Assembly: GCF_040649515.1 (NCBI RefSeq)
Contig: NZ_JBEZFP010000204.1
Coordinates: 1-12,514, forward strand
DNA length: 12,514 nucleotides
Reading direction: 5' to 3'
From: Yinghuangia elevatio
GTDB lineage: Bacteria > Actinomycetota > Actinomycetes > Streptomycetales > Streptomycetaceae
Shown here in pieces: positions 1 through 7,800 of the stretch (positions are counted from its first letter, which is position 1; every line of letters begins with the position of its first letter). A model generated the notes under the pieces. It was not told where the DNA came from and searched no databases. It worked only from the letters and a program-made list of their open reading frames with translations. The translations under genes were made by a program, and so were the position numbers.

Positions 1-95
1 GCTTGGGAGGGCCGCCAGGCCCGGCGGCAAGGTCCGCAACGCGGCGAGCGTGCGTGCCACGGTTCGCGGGCCCGGCGAGAATTTGAAGACACGAC
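1..95. other. Left-edge sequence downstream of the sigma factor gene
   Basis: This short GC-rich stretch follows the sigma-factor stop codon (minus-strand TAG). I see no convincing reading frame, no hairpin with a T-tract and no RNA gene in it. It may carry the 3' end of the sigma transcript, but nothing visible proves that. Confidence 0.4.
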
Positions 96-1019
96 CTAGG
101 CCGCGGCGGGCAGCGGGGTGTTCGCTGCGACGCCGTCGGCTTCCAGATGGGCCCGCAGCCGGGAGAGGACGGCGGTGAGAAGGCGGGAGATGTGCATCTG
201 GGACAGGCCGAGGCGTTCGCCGATCTGGCGTTGGGTCAGGTCGTCCCAGAACCGCCAGCGCAGGATCTTCTGGTCGCGCTCCGGAAGTTCGGCGATCAAC
301 GGGGCGACGGAGGCCCGGAACTCGGCGAGTTCGATGCCCGGGTCCTCGGCGCCGAGGGTGTCCTGCAACGGCAGCGGGCGGTCACCGCGCCCTGAAGTGG
401 CGGACATGGGGGCGTCGAGAGAGCCGACCCGGTGCGCGTCGGCGGCGGCACGGCCCGCGCGGACCTCGTCCGCGGTGGTGCCGAGTCGGTCGGCGATCTC
501 CTCGTCGGTGGCGTCGCGCCCCAGCTCGGTCTGGAGCTGGTCGGCGGTCTTGACGACGACGAGGAAGAGTTCCTGGTGCCCGCGGGGGACGTGGACGGCC
601 CAGGAGGTGTCGCGGAAGTGCCGCTTGATCTCGCCGGTGATGGTCGGCTGTGCGAACGAGATGAACCCGGTGCCGCGCTCGACGTCGTACCGGTCGACCG
701 CCTTGACCAGGCCCACCAGTCCGGTCTGGTAGACGTCGTCGAAGTCCTCGCCGGAGCGGACGAAGCGGCGAACCAGGTGCTTGACCAGGCCGGTGTTCAG
801 CTCGATGACCTCGGCGCGGGTCCGGCCGAAGGTCTCGGTGCCCGGCTCCAGGCGGGCCAGCCGGCGCAGCAGCCGGTCGGTGTGCGCGCGCAGACCGTCC
901 CGGCCGAGGCTCCGCATATCCTCCCGCGCGAGCGGGGCGTGTTCGTCGGTGGCGTCGGGGAGGTTCGCGTCGTCGACGAGTTCCGTCGCGGGCAGGGCGG
1001 GGGCTGTGGTGGTCGGCAT
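96..1019 (-). CDS. SigB/SigF-family RNA polymerase sigma factor
   Basis: A 307-residue group 3 sigma factor that would direct core RNA polymerase to stress or development promoters. Region 2 spans about residues 70-140: DVYQTGLVGLVKAVDRYD (about 95-112) is the core-binding 2.2 helix, and ITGEIKRHFRDTSW (about 127-140) is the signature of the SigB/F/G branch. Region 3 (about 145-205) carries the family's VPRGHQEL and LGRDATDEEIADRLG. Region 4.2 (about 260-290, LTQRQIGERLGLSQMHISRLL) is the -35-binding helix-turn-helix. I chose the ATG at 1019 because AAGGAG lies 11 bases upstream. The frame stays open to a GTG at 1172, but that 51-residue extension is unlike the family and has no good ribosome site. 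Sigma factors of this branch are normally held by an RsbW-type anti-sigma kinase; the neighbouring phosphatase, STAS and RsbW-domain genes fit that control. The exact paralogue (SigB, F, G and so on) cannot be assigned by eye. Confidence 0.95.
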   Translation of the reverse strand: MPTTTAPALPATELVDDANLPDATDEHAPLAREDMRSLGRDGLRAHTDRLLRRLARLEPGTETFGRTRAEVIELNTGLVKHLVRRFVRSGEDFDDVYQTGLVGLVKAVDRYDVERGTGFISFAQPTITGEIKRHFRDTSWAVHVPRGHQELFLVVVKTADQLQTELGRDATDEEIADRLGTTADEVRAGRAAADAHRVGSLDAPMSATSGRGDRPLPLQDTLGAEDPGIELAEFRASVAPLIAELPERDQKILRWRFWDDLTQRQIGERLGLSQMHISRLLTAVLSRLRAHLEADGVAANTPLPAAA

Positions 1020-1249
1020 CGGTGATCGGGCTCCTTCGCGTTCGTCGTCGCGGAAGCCTCGGTGCCGTGGAGCAGGGATCTCTCCGTCGGCCAGGGTTGG
1101 GGGCCGTGCGCGCGGGCACCGGGCGTGGGCCGCGCCGCCCGCTGGCTTCAGGCACCACGCGCGCCCGGGCACAGGTTCTGTGCCGCAGACAGGCGGCTAC
1201 GCGCCGCCCAGGAGAGGGCCCTTGACGGAACCGCCCTCGATCGAAGGAA

Positions 1250-1274
1250 GTACCACCGGACAAGTCGCCCAAAC
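1250..1274 (-). promoter_or_regulatory. Candidate SigB-type promoter for the sigma factor gene
   Basis: On the minus strand the sequence reads GTTT (1274-1271), a 15-base spacer, then TGGTAC (1255-1250). Known Streptomyces SigB-class promoters have a GTTT-like -35 and a GGGTAT/GGGTAC -10 separated by about 14-16 bases, so the -10 has one mismatch. The element lies about 230 bases before the sigma start, in the correct orientation. If real, it implies autoregulation, which is usual for this sigma class. The call rests on motif match only. Confidence 0.4.
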
Positions 1275-1372
1275 GCATGCCGCCGCAGGGTCACCACGCG
1301 AGCACGAACGGCAGCACGAGGCCCGTCCGCGGGATCAGACCGATGGCCGTGGCAAGGAGCAACCGCCGCAGC

Positions 1373-1400
1373 GGGCAGCGATCGTTCGAGAACGCTGCCC
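1373..1400 (-). terminator. Strong hairpin, likely terminator of the phosphatase gene
   Basis: GGGCAGCG (1373-1380) and CGCTGCCC (1393-1400) are perfect inverted 8-mers around a 12-base loop. CGTT/AACG inside the loop could pair as an alternative inner stem. It lies about 125 bases past the phosphatase stop and upstream of the sigma promoter candidate, where a terminator would be expected. There is no T-tract, as is common for actinobacterial terminators, so a processing or regulatory hairpin is also possible. Confidence 0.45.
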
Positions 1401-1525
1401 TCGACCGGCCCTGATGGAGGCGTTTCGGGCGGCGCCGTGCGCCGGTCACGGCATGGCGGTCTCGTCGTCGATGCGGTTTCCACCCTGCTCCGGCACGGCG
1501 AACCCGCCTCGGCTCGTGGCAGGTG

Positions 1526-3745
1526 TCAGGGGCCGGCCGGGGTGGCGGTGGCGGTGGCGGCGGTAGCGGTCAGGACGATGGCCGCCTGGTCGTCGTCCAT
1601 GTCGCGGTGTCCGGCGAAGGCGTGCACGGTCTCGGTGACGGCGTCCAGCAGCGCGGCGGCCGCGAGACCCGGCGGCTGCTCGGCGAGGAGGCCGGCCAGC
1701 CGGCTCTCGCCGAACAGGTTGCCGTCCGCGTCGCGGGCCTCGGTGATGCCGTCGGTGTACAGCACCAGGCTCTCGCCGGGGTGCAGGTGGACGCGTCGGG
1801 TGGACACGCGCGGGTCGTCGCCGATGCCCAGCAGGGTGCCGGGGGCGTCGACGGGATGGGCGTCCCCGTGCCGGTCGAGGTGGAGGGGGAAGGGGTGGCC
1901 GGCGCGTACCAGGTCGATCGTCAGCCCGTCGTCGGTCGGCGTGAGATGGCCGTAGACGAGGGTGACGAAGCCGGTGTCGAGGCTCGCGTGGCGGTTGAGG
2001 AGCGCGCGGTTGACGGCGCGTACGACGTCGCCGGGGTCGGACAGCAGGGGTGCCGCGGCCCGTGCGGTGTGGCGTACCAGCGCGGTGGTGGTGGCGGCGA
2101 GGGCGCCGCGGCCGCAGACGTCGCCGAGCATGACGGCCCACGTACCGTCGTCCAGCGGGAAGACGTCGTAGAAGTCGCCGCCGATGTCCAGCCCCTCGCC
2201 CGCGGGGTGGTAGTGCGCGGCGAGGTCGGCGCCGGGTACCGCGGGCAGATCGGTCAGCAGCAGTCCGGCCTGTAGGTCGCGCGCGAGGGCCACCCGCTGG
2301 GTGAACTGCCGCGCGTTGAGGGCGGCCGACGCCGCGCGGCGGGCCAGCTCTTCGGTGAGCGCCACCGTGTGTCCGTCGAAGACGTGGTCGCCGGTGCCGA
2401 GGAGGGTCAGGACGCCGAAGGGCCGTCCCCGGTCCAGTAGCGGCGTGCAGACATAGCCGGTCGTGTGCAGGCCGTCGCCGGTGTCCGGTTCGGCGGGGCG
2501 GCGGGCGACCTCGGTCACGCCGGAGGCGAGTACGCGCGCCACCGCCTCGTCGGCCGCGTCGTGGCCCGGCGAATGCCCCCGCAGCAGGCGCTTCTCGTCC
2601 TCGCTGGACGCCGCGGTGGCCACCCGCCGTATCCGCCCGGCCTCGACGATGTCGACGGCGCTGAGCGGCGCGAGGGTCGGGACGCACAGGTCGGCCAGGC
2701 GCCGCAGCGTGTGCACGTAGTCCAGGTCGGCCCCCAGCGCCGTGCTCGCCTCCAACAGGAAGGCGAGGTCGTCGCGCGCGGCCCGCTCGCGCCCCTCGGC
2801 GTGGAGGCGGGCCTGCTCGGCGTGGTGGCGTTCGATGGCCAGCGCCGCGGTGCTGGCGAACAGCTTCGCCAGCGCGAGGTCCGCGTCCTGCGGCGCACGA
2901 GGCGTGCGGTGGTACATCGCGAAGGTGCCCAGCAGGGCTCCGTTGCGGGCCAGTATGGGCGTGGACCAGCACGCGGCGAGGCCGGCCTGCTCGGCCAGGG
3001 CCCGGAAGTCGTCCCAGTACGGGTGGTGCGCGATGTCCGCGACCACGACCGGTTCGCGGCGGTGGGCGGCCGTACCGCACGAGCCGACGCCGTCGCCGGT
3101 GGTGATGCCGTCGATGGCCCGGTTGTAGAAGTCCGGCAGGCTGGGGCCGGTGCCGTGACGCAGGGTCCGGCCGTCCGCGTCGGCGAGCAGGACCGAGACC
3201 AGGACACCGGGGGAGAGGTCCTCGATGGCCTTCGCCATGCCCTCCAGGACGTCGTCCAGCGGGGCCTGGCGGGCGATCTGCTCCAGCAGCGCCCGGTGCT
3301 CGGCGGCCAGCCGCTGGGCGTGCTTGACCTGGGTGACCTCGGTTCCGATCATGCGGACGCCGACAGTGTTGCCGGCCTCGTCGCGACGGGGTTCGTACGT
3401 GAAGTCGAAGAACGCCTCGCGGGTCTCCTTCCCGGTACCCAGCAGGACGCGCGCGTCCCGGCCCGTGTAGGGCCGGCCGGTGCGGTACACGCCGTCCAAG
3501 AGGGCGATGAACCCCTGGTCGGCCAGCTCCGGCATCAGGACGCCGATCGGTTCACCGGTGCGGGCGCGTTCCTCGCCGCCGAGCGCGGAGAAGAAGGCGG
3601 CGTTGGCCGCCGCGAGTACGTGCGCCGGCCCGGCGGTGGAGGCGAACAGGGCCGTCGACTGGCCGAACAGCGCCCGCAGGTCCTCCTCGACGCCGACCGG
3701 GCTCACCGGGAGCACAGGGTCGGACCAGTACGAAGCCTCCGCCAT
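1526..3745 (-). CDS. PAS-GAF-GAF-PP2C (RsbU/SpoIIE-type) serine phosphatase
   Basis: A 739-residue soluble sensor phosphatase. Order: PAS-like domain (about 23-140, ending FDFTYEPRRD and GTEVTQ), GAF (about 150-310, with GVGSCGTAA and STPILARNG), a second more divergent GAF (about 325-480), then the PP2C/SpoIIE domain (about 485-727). Metal-site motifs are intact: GGDFYD (522-527), GDVCGRG (541-547), LYTDGI (662-667) and DDDQAAI (717-723). This family dephosphorylates a phosphoserine on a STAS anti-anti-sigma protein, freeing it to pull the anti-sigma kinase off the sigma factor; the obvious partner is the STAS gene just upstream. I chose the ATG at 3745, which has GAGAGGG 8 bases upstream; the frame stays open 47 codons further but without a ribosome site. 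A hairpin follows about 125 bases after the stop. There is no kinase domain here, so it differs from the giant protein to the right. The ligands of the PAS and GAF domains cannot be told from sequence. Confidence 0.93.
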   Translation of the reverse strand: MAEASYWSDPVLPVSPVGVEEDLRALFGQSTALFASTAGPAHVLAAANAAFFSALGGEERARTGEPIGVLMPELADQGFIALLDGVYRTGRPYTGRDARVLLGTGKETREAFFDFTYEPRRDEAGNTVGVRMIGTEVTQVKHAQRLAAEHRALLEQIARQAPLDDVLEGMAKAIEDLSPGVLVSVLLADADGRTLRHGTGPSLPDFYNRAIDGITTGDGVGSCGTAAHRREPVVVADIAHHPYWDDFRALAEQAGLAACWSTPILARNGALLGTFAMYHRTPRAPQDADLALAKLFASTAALAIERHHAEQARLHAEGRERAARDDLAFLLEASTALGADLDYVHTLRRLADLCVPTLAPLSAVDIVEAGRIRRVATAASSEDEKRLLRGHSPGHDAADEAVARVLASGVTEVARRPAEPDTGDGLHTTGYVCTPLLDRGRPFGVLTLLGTGDHVFDGHTVALTEELARRAASAALNARQFTQRVALARDLQAGLLLTDLPAVPGADLAAHYHPAGEGLDIGGDFYDVFPLDDGTWAVMLGDVCGRGALAATTTALVRHTARAAAPLLSDPGDVVRAVNRALLNRHASLDTGFVTLVYGHLTPTDDGLTIDLVRAGHPFPLHLDRHGDAHPVDAPGTLLGIGDDPRVSTRRVHLHPGESLVLYTDGITEARDADGNLFGESRLAGLLAEQPPGLAAAALLDAVTETVHAFAGHRDMDDDQAAIVLTATAATATATPAGP

Positions 3746-3886
3746 CGCCCCCGCCCTCTCGATTTGTTGCCGACTCCTGGGTAACCCTGCCACGCACGCA
3801 TGGCCCGACGCGACGCACACCGCCGTTCGGGCGCGCGCGTCCTCGCCGCGGGTCGCCCTGCTGCCGCCGGGCACGCTCGGGACCAC

Positions 3887-3913
3887 GGCGTGCGCGGGTC
3901 GGGCGTGCGCGGG
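3887..3913. repeat. Tandem 12-bp GGCGTGCGCGGG direct repeat upstream of the phosphatase gene
   Basis: GGCGTGCGCGGG occurs at 3887-3898 and again at 3902-3913 (15-base period). A partial third copy, CGGGCGTGC, begins at 3931. The repeats lie in the 216-base gap between the STAS gene and the phosphatase gene. They could be a regulatory site or simply low-complexity GC-rich sequence. Confidence 0.4.
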
Positions 3914-3953
3914 CCGGGGCGCGCCCGTGTCGGGCGTGCACCCGCCGTGCTTA

Positions 3954-3972
3954 TCACGACCTCACGTCGTGA
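3954..3972 (-). terminator. Hairpin over the STAS stop codon
   Basis: TCACGAC (3954-3960) and GTCGTGA (3966-3972) form a perfect 7-bp stem with a 5-base loop that contains the stop codon of the STAS gene. It could end or attenuate the STAS transcript before the phosphatase gene. No T-tract follows on the minus strand (next bases TAAGCAC), so the terminator call is weak. Confidence 0.3.
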
Positions 3973-4351
3973 GCGGGCCCTGCGACAACGCGTCGTGCGG
4001 ACCGAGGGCCTTCACGGCGTCGTCGGCCGTGGGCTGGTAGGTGAACAACTGGTCGAGGCCGACGATCGCGAAGACGCGCAGGAGTTCCGCACTGGGGGCC
4101 GCGAGGACCAGCCGCGCACCGGCTCCGGTGGCCTGCTTGTAGGCGGTGATGAGGGCGGTGAGCCCCGTCGAGTCGCAGTACGCGAGGTCCGTGAGGTCGA
4201 TGACCACGTTGTTGTCGGGACCCAGCGGCGTCTCCTCGACGGCGCGGCCCAACTGCGGTGCGGTGTGGTAGTCGAGGTCGCCCGTCAACGTCAGCACGGT
4301 GGTGCCGGAAGCGTGGACGTGTCGACTGGCGGTGAGGATGCGGTCGGTCAC
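3962..4351 (-). CDS. STAS-domain anti-sigma factor antagonist (RsbV type)
   Basis: A 129-residue single-domain STAS protein. The fold is visible as an N-terminal strand with TLTGDLDYHTAP (about 21-32), the strand NVVIDLTDLAYCD (about 48-60) and DSTGL, where Ser61 is the expected phosphorylation site. It ends with LVLAAPSAELLRVFAIVGLDQLF, typical of the family. Unphosphorylated, such proteins bind the RsbW-type kinase and release the sigma factor; phosphorylated, they cannot. The GTG at 4351 is chosen because AGGAG stands 6 bases upstream and length then matches RsbV proteins; upstream in-frame sequence is alanine/arginine-rich and unlike STAS. It precedes the phosphatase gene in the same direction with a 216-base gap, and it is divergent from the giant sensor gene. 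Its kinase is probably the RsbW domain of that protein, since no stand-alone RsbW is present; that pairing is inference. Confidence 0.92.
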   Translation of the reverse strand: MTDRILTASRHVHASGTTVLTLTGDLDYHTAPQLGRAVEETPLGPDNNVVIDLTDLAYCDSTGLTALITAYKQATGAGARLVLAAPSAELLRVFAIVGLDQLFTYQPTADDAVKALGPHDALSQGPLTT

Positions 4352-4452
4352 CTGAATCTCCTGTGCGGTGAGACGCGGCCTGGCGGTGACACGCCGCCGG
4401 GCGGTGTGGCGTGGTGCGGCGCCTGGTCCGGACGCCGCTCCTCCGGCCGCCG

Positions 4453-4472
4453 CGCTCGGGCCGTCCCGAGCG
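4453..4472. repeat. Perfect 8-bp inverted repeat in the STAS leader
   Basis: CGCTCGGG (4453-4460) and CCCGAGCG (4465-4472) are separated by CCGT. The repeat is about 100 bases upstream of the STAS start codon. As DNA it could be an operator for a dimeric regulator; as RNA it would be a very stable tetraloop hairpin in the STAS leader. Which applies cannot be told from sequence. Confidence 0.45.
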
Positions 4473-4645
4473 GACATGCCTCCTGAGTGAGCAGGCTGCC
4501 CGTATTGCGGCGCGGCAAGCAACGTGGTCCGGCCCCCGGCGGACGATTCCGGGCACGACCCCCGGCGACGGGACGACGCACAGGTCCGCACCTCGTACCG
4601 GTGGTCCCGGATGAGGTGGCCTTGCGGCGGAGTCCCGTCCCCAAA

Positions 4646-4674
4646 CTGTCGCCCCAGAATCGCTGTCCTATCCT
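4646..4674 (+). promoter_or_regulatory. Candidate vegetative-type promoter of the giant sensor gene
   Basis: CTGTCG (4646-4651) and TATCCT (4669-4674) are separated by exactly 17 bases. The -10 keeps the T-A-...-T core and the -35 is a weak match to TTGACA. It points at the giant gene and would leave a leader of about 150 bases. No SigB-like GTTT/GGGTAT pair was found on this strand. Tentative. Confidence 0.3.
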
Positions 4675-4679
4675 ACGGA

Positions 4680-4701
4680 TCACTTCGAGGGGTCACTTCG
4701 A
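4680..4701. repeat. 9-bp direct repeat TCACTTCGA at the predicted transcription start
   Basis: TCACTTCGA occurs at 4680-4688 and 4693-4701 with GGGG between (13-base period). It falls just downstream of the candidate -10 at 4669-4674, where a repressor or response regulator binding tandem half-sites could act. The receiver domain of the giant protein has no DNA-binding domain, so an outside regulator would be needed. Confidence 0.4.
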
Positions 4702-4828
4702 CAAAGTTCCCGCAGCGGCCCGAAGGGAGCTTTACGGTGCCCTTGTGCGGGCAATCTACGGCACGTTCCCGACTTGCCCCGGGAAAGCGCGGTTCGCGGA
4801 AGGATGACGTGAACGGGATGACTGGCCA

Positions 4829-7800
4829 GTGACGCGTTCCGACGATGCCGAGCCCGACATGTCCGAACCGGCCGTGTCAGGGGCCGACCAGCCTGTGCCC
4901 GCGCCTGTCCCGGTGACCGGTGGGCGCGCGGCCGACGAGCCGCCGTCCCCCCTACCGGCACCCTTGCCCGCCCGGCCGGACGTGTTCGCCGCCGATGCCC
5001 GGGTCGGGCGGGACCTCGCCCTGGTGGACTGGTCCGCGACTCCGCTCGGTGTGCCGGAGAGCTGGCCGCAGAGTCTCCAGACCGCGGTGAGCATCCTGCT
5101 GTCGTCCCGCTTCTCCATGTGGATGGCGTGGGGCCCGGACCTGACCTTCTTCTGCAACGACGCGTATCGCCGCGACACCCTGGGACGCAAGTACCCGTGG
5201 GCTCTCGGCCGTCCCGCCCGGCAGGTGTGGGCCGAGATCTGGGACGACATCGGCCCGCGCATCGACTCCGTGCTCACCACCGCGCAGGCCACGTGGGACC
5301 AGGGCCTCCTGCTGTTCCTGGAGCGCTCCGGCTACCCCGAGGAGAGCTACCACACGTTCTCCTACAGCCCGCTGCGCGACGACGCCGGTCAGGTGGTCGG
5401 AATGCTGTGCGTGGTCAGCGAGGACACCGAGCGCGTCGTCGGCGAGCGGCGCATGGCCACGCTGCGCGACCTGGGCTCCGACCCCAGCGTGGTGCGCACC
5501 GAGCAGGAGATGCTCGACTTCACGAGCCGGCAGCTGGACCGCAACCGGTCCGACCTGCCGTTCACGCTGACGTACCTCCTCGACGAGGACGGCAGCGCCC
5601 GGCTCGCCGCGGCCACCGGCATCGACGCCCGCCACTCTGCCGCGGCGGACGTCCTCCCGCCGGGCTCGGAGACCATCTGGCCCACCGCCGCCCCGGTGAG
5701 CGGCCGGCCCGTCGTGACCGCGCTGGACGGCCCGCTCTTCGCGGGCCTGCCCACCGGCGAGTGGGCGGAGCCGCCGCTCGAAGCCTTGGTGGCGCCGCTG
5801 CTGCAGCACGGCGGGACGCCGTACGGGTTCATGGTCGCGGGCCTGAACCGCTACCGCCCGCTGGACGAGGACTACCGCGGCTTCGTGGAACTGGTCGCCG
5901 GACACGTCGCCACCGGGATCGCGAGCGCCCGCAGTTACCAGGCCCAGCAGCGGCGGGCGGAGGAACTCGCCGAACTGGACCGGGCGAAGACGGCGTTCTT
6001 CTCCAACATCAGCCACGAGTTCCGGACCCCGCTGACGCTGATCATGGGGCCGGTCGAGGAGCTGCGGTCCCAGCTCGCCGGTGCGGACCCGCGCATCGGC
6101 GAGGAACTGGAGGCCGTGCACCGCAACGGGCTGCGGCTCGGCAAGCTGGTCAACACGCTGCTCGACTTCTCCCGCATCGAGGCGGGGCGGATGCAGGCGC
6201 GCTTCGAGGCGGCCGACCTCGCCGCGGTGACCCGGGAACTGGCCAGCGTCTTCCGCTCGGCCGTCGACAAGGCCGGCCTCGCGTTCGCGGTCGACTGCCC
6301 GCCGCTGGCCGAGCCCGTGTACATCGACCGGGGCATGTGGGAGAAGGTGGTCCTGAATCTGCTCGGCAACGCGCTGAAGTTCACGTTCGAGGGTTCCATC
6401 GGGATATCCGTGCACGCCGAGGACGGCATGGCGGTCGTGACCGTCGCCGACACCGGGGTCGGCGTCCCGGCCGACGAGATGCCCAGGCTGTTCGAGCGCT
6501 TCCACCGCATCGAGAACGCCCGCTCACGGTCCAACGAGGGCAGCGGCATCGGTCTGGCGCTGGTGAAGGAGCTCGTCGGGCTGCACGGCGGCACCATCAC
6601 CGCCGCGTCCGCGCCCGGCGAAGGGACGCGGTTCACCATCCGCCTGCCCTTCGGCTTCGCGCACCTGCCGACCGACTCGCTGCGGCCCGAGGCGGGGACC
6701 ACCGCGGGCACGGCGGCGGACCCGGGTACGGCCGCGCCCTACGTACAAGAGGCGCTGCGCTGGTTGCCCGCCGCGCAAGCCGCCGCCGCGCCCACCGGCA
6801 TGAGGGACGATCCGGGGGACGGGCCCGTGACCCGGCCGGCGGCCTCCGCGTCGGCGGTCCCCGCGCACGTGCTGATCGCCGACGACAACGCCGACATGCG
6901 CGACTACCTCGCCCGCCTCCTGCGCGGCGCCGGCTACCGGGTCGACACGGTCGTCGACGGGAAACAGGCCCTCGAAGCCGTCCGTGCCCAGGCCCCCGAC
7001 CTGGTGATCAGCGACGTCATGATGCCCGGTCTGGACGGCCTGGCCCTGGTCGGCGCACTGCGCGCCGACCGGCGCACCACCTCGGTCCCGGTGCTGCTGC
7101 TGTCGGCGCGCGCCGGCCAGGAGGCCTCCATCGAAGGCCTCGAAGCGGGCGCAGACGACTACCTCGTCAAGCCGTTCGTGGCCGCCGAACTCCTGGCCCG
7201 CGTACGGGCGAACATCGAACTGGCCCGGCTGCGGAACCACCACGCGCGGTGGCGCACCGCGCTGGTCGACTCCCTCCAGGAAGCCTTCTTCGTCTGCGAC
7301 GAGCACGGCGCGGTCGTCGAGATCAACGCGGCGTTCACCGACATCCTCGGCTTCGGGCCGGAGGGGCTGCCGTACCAGCCGGTGCACCCGTGGTGGCCGA
7401 ACGCCGACACCGACCCCGACGCGCACCGGGACGTCTCCGCCGCGTTCGCCCAGCTGCTGGGCCATGCGCGGGGCAGCTACACCATCCCGGTCGTACACCG
7501 CGACGGCTACCGCATCTGGGTCGGCGCCACGTTCAACCACGTCGACGACCCTGTCACCGGCGGCAGCGCGATCGTCGGCACGTTCCGCGACGTCACCGCC
7601 GAGCACTACGCCATCCAGCGCGAGACCGCCCGAGCGGCCCTGTCCACCAGCCTGGCCCAGGCCGGCAACCTCGCGGACGCGCTCACCGGCGCGCTCGTAC
7701 AACTGCGGCAACTGTGGAACGCGCGAAGCGTCCTGACGGCCGTTTTCGCGCACGGCGACGAAGCGGCTGCCGTGACGGCCACCGACGGTACGTCGTCCTG

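Larger units (their letters stand above)
1020..1525. other. Intergenic leader region between phosphatase and sigma genes
   Basis: Both flanking genes run on the minus strand, and 506 bases separate them. Reading on the minus strand, the region holds a strong hairpin at 1373-1400 and then a SigB-like promoter candidate at 1250-1274. That leaves a leader of roughly 220 bases before the sigma start codon. Open frames here are arginine-, alanine- and proline-rich shadows without ribosome sites. The gap argues against simple operon readthrough from the phosphatase gene into the sigma gene. Confidence 0.5.
4352..4828. promoter_or_regulatory. Divergent regulatory region between the STAS gene and the giant sensor gene
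   Basis: These 477 bases must hold the promoters for two outward-facing genes. Visible elements are the AGGAG ribosome site of the STAS gene (4358-4362), a perfect inverted repeat at 4453-4472, a candidate plus-strand promoter at 4646-4674 and a 9-bp direct repeat at 4680-4701. The short frames crossing it lack family resemblance or ribosome sites. A four-codon mini-frame (ATG at 4818, TGA at 4830-4832) ends on the GTG start of the giant gene. Confidence 0.55.

Noticed and set aside
1020..1172. N-terminal extension of the sigma factor to a GTG at 1172
   Set aside because: No ribosome site there, composition unlike sigma factors, and a clear AAGGAG precedes the ATG at 1019.
1446..3080. Minus-strand open frame of 544 codons overlapping the phosphatase gene
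   Set aside because: Arg/Pro-rich frame-shifted shadow of the phosphatase coding sequence.
2465..3784. Plus-strand open frame opposite the phosphatase gene
   Set aside because: Gly/Val/Arg-rich shadow with no recognisable motif; the minus-strand frame carries intact PAS, GAF and PP2C motifs.
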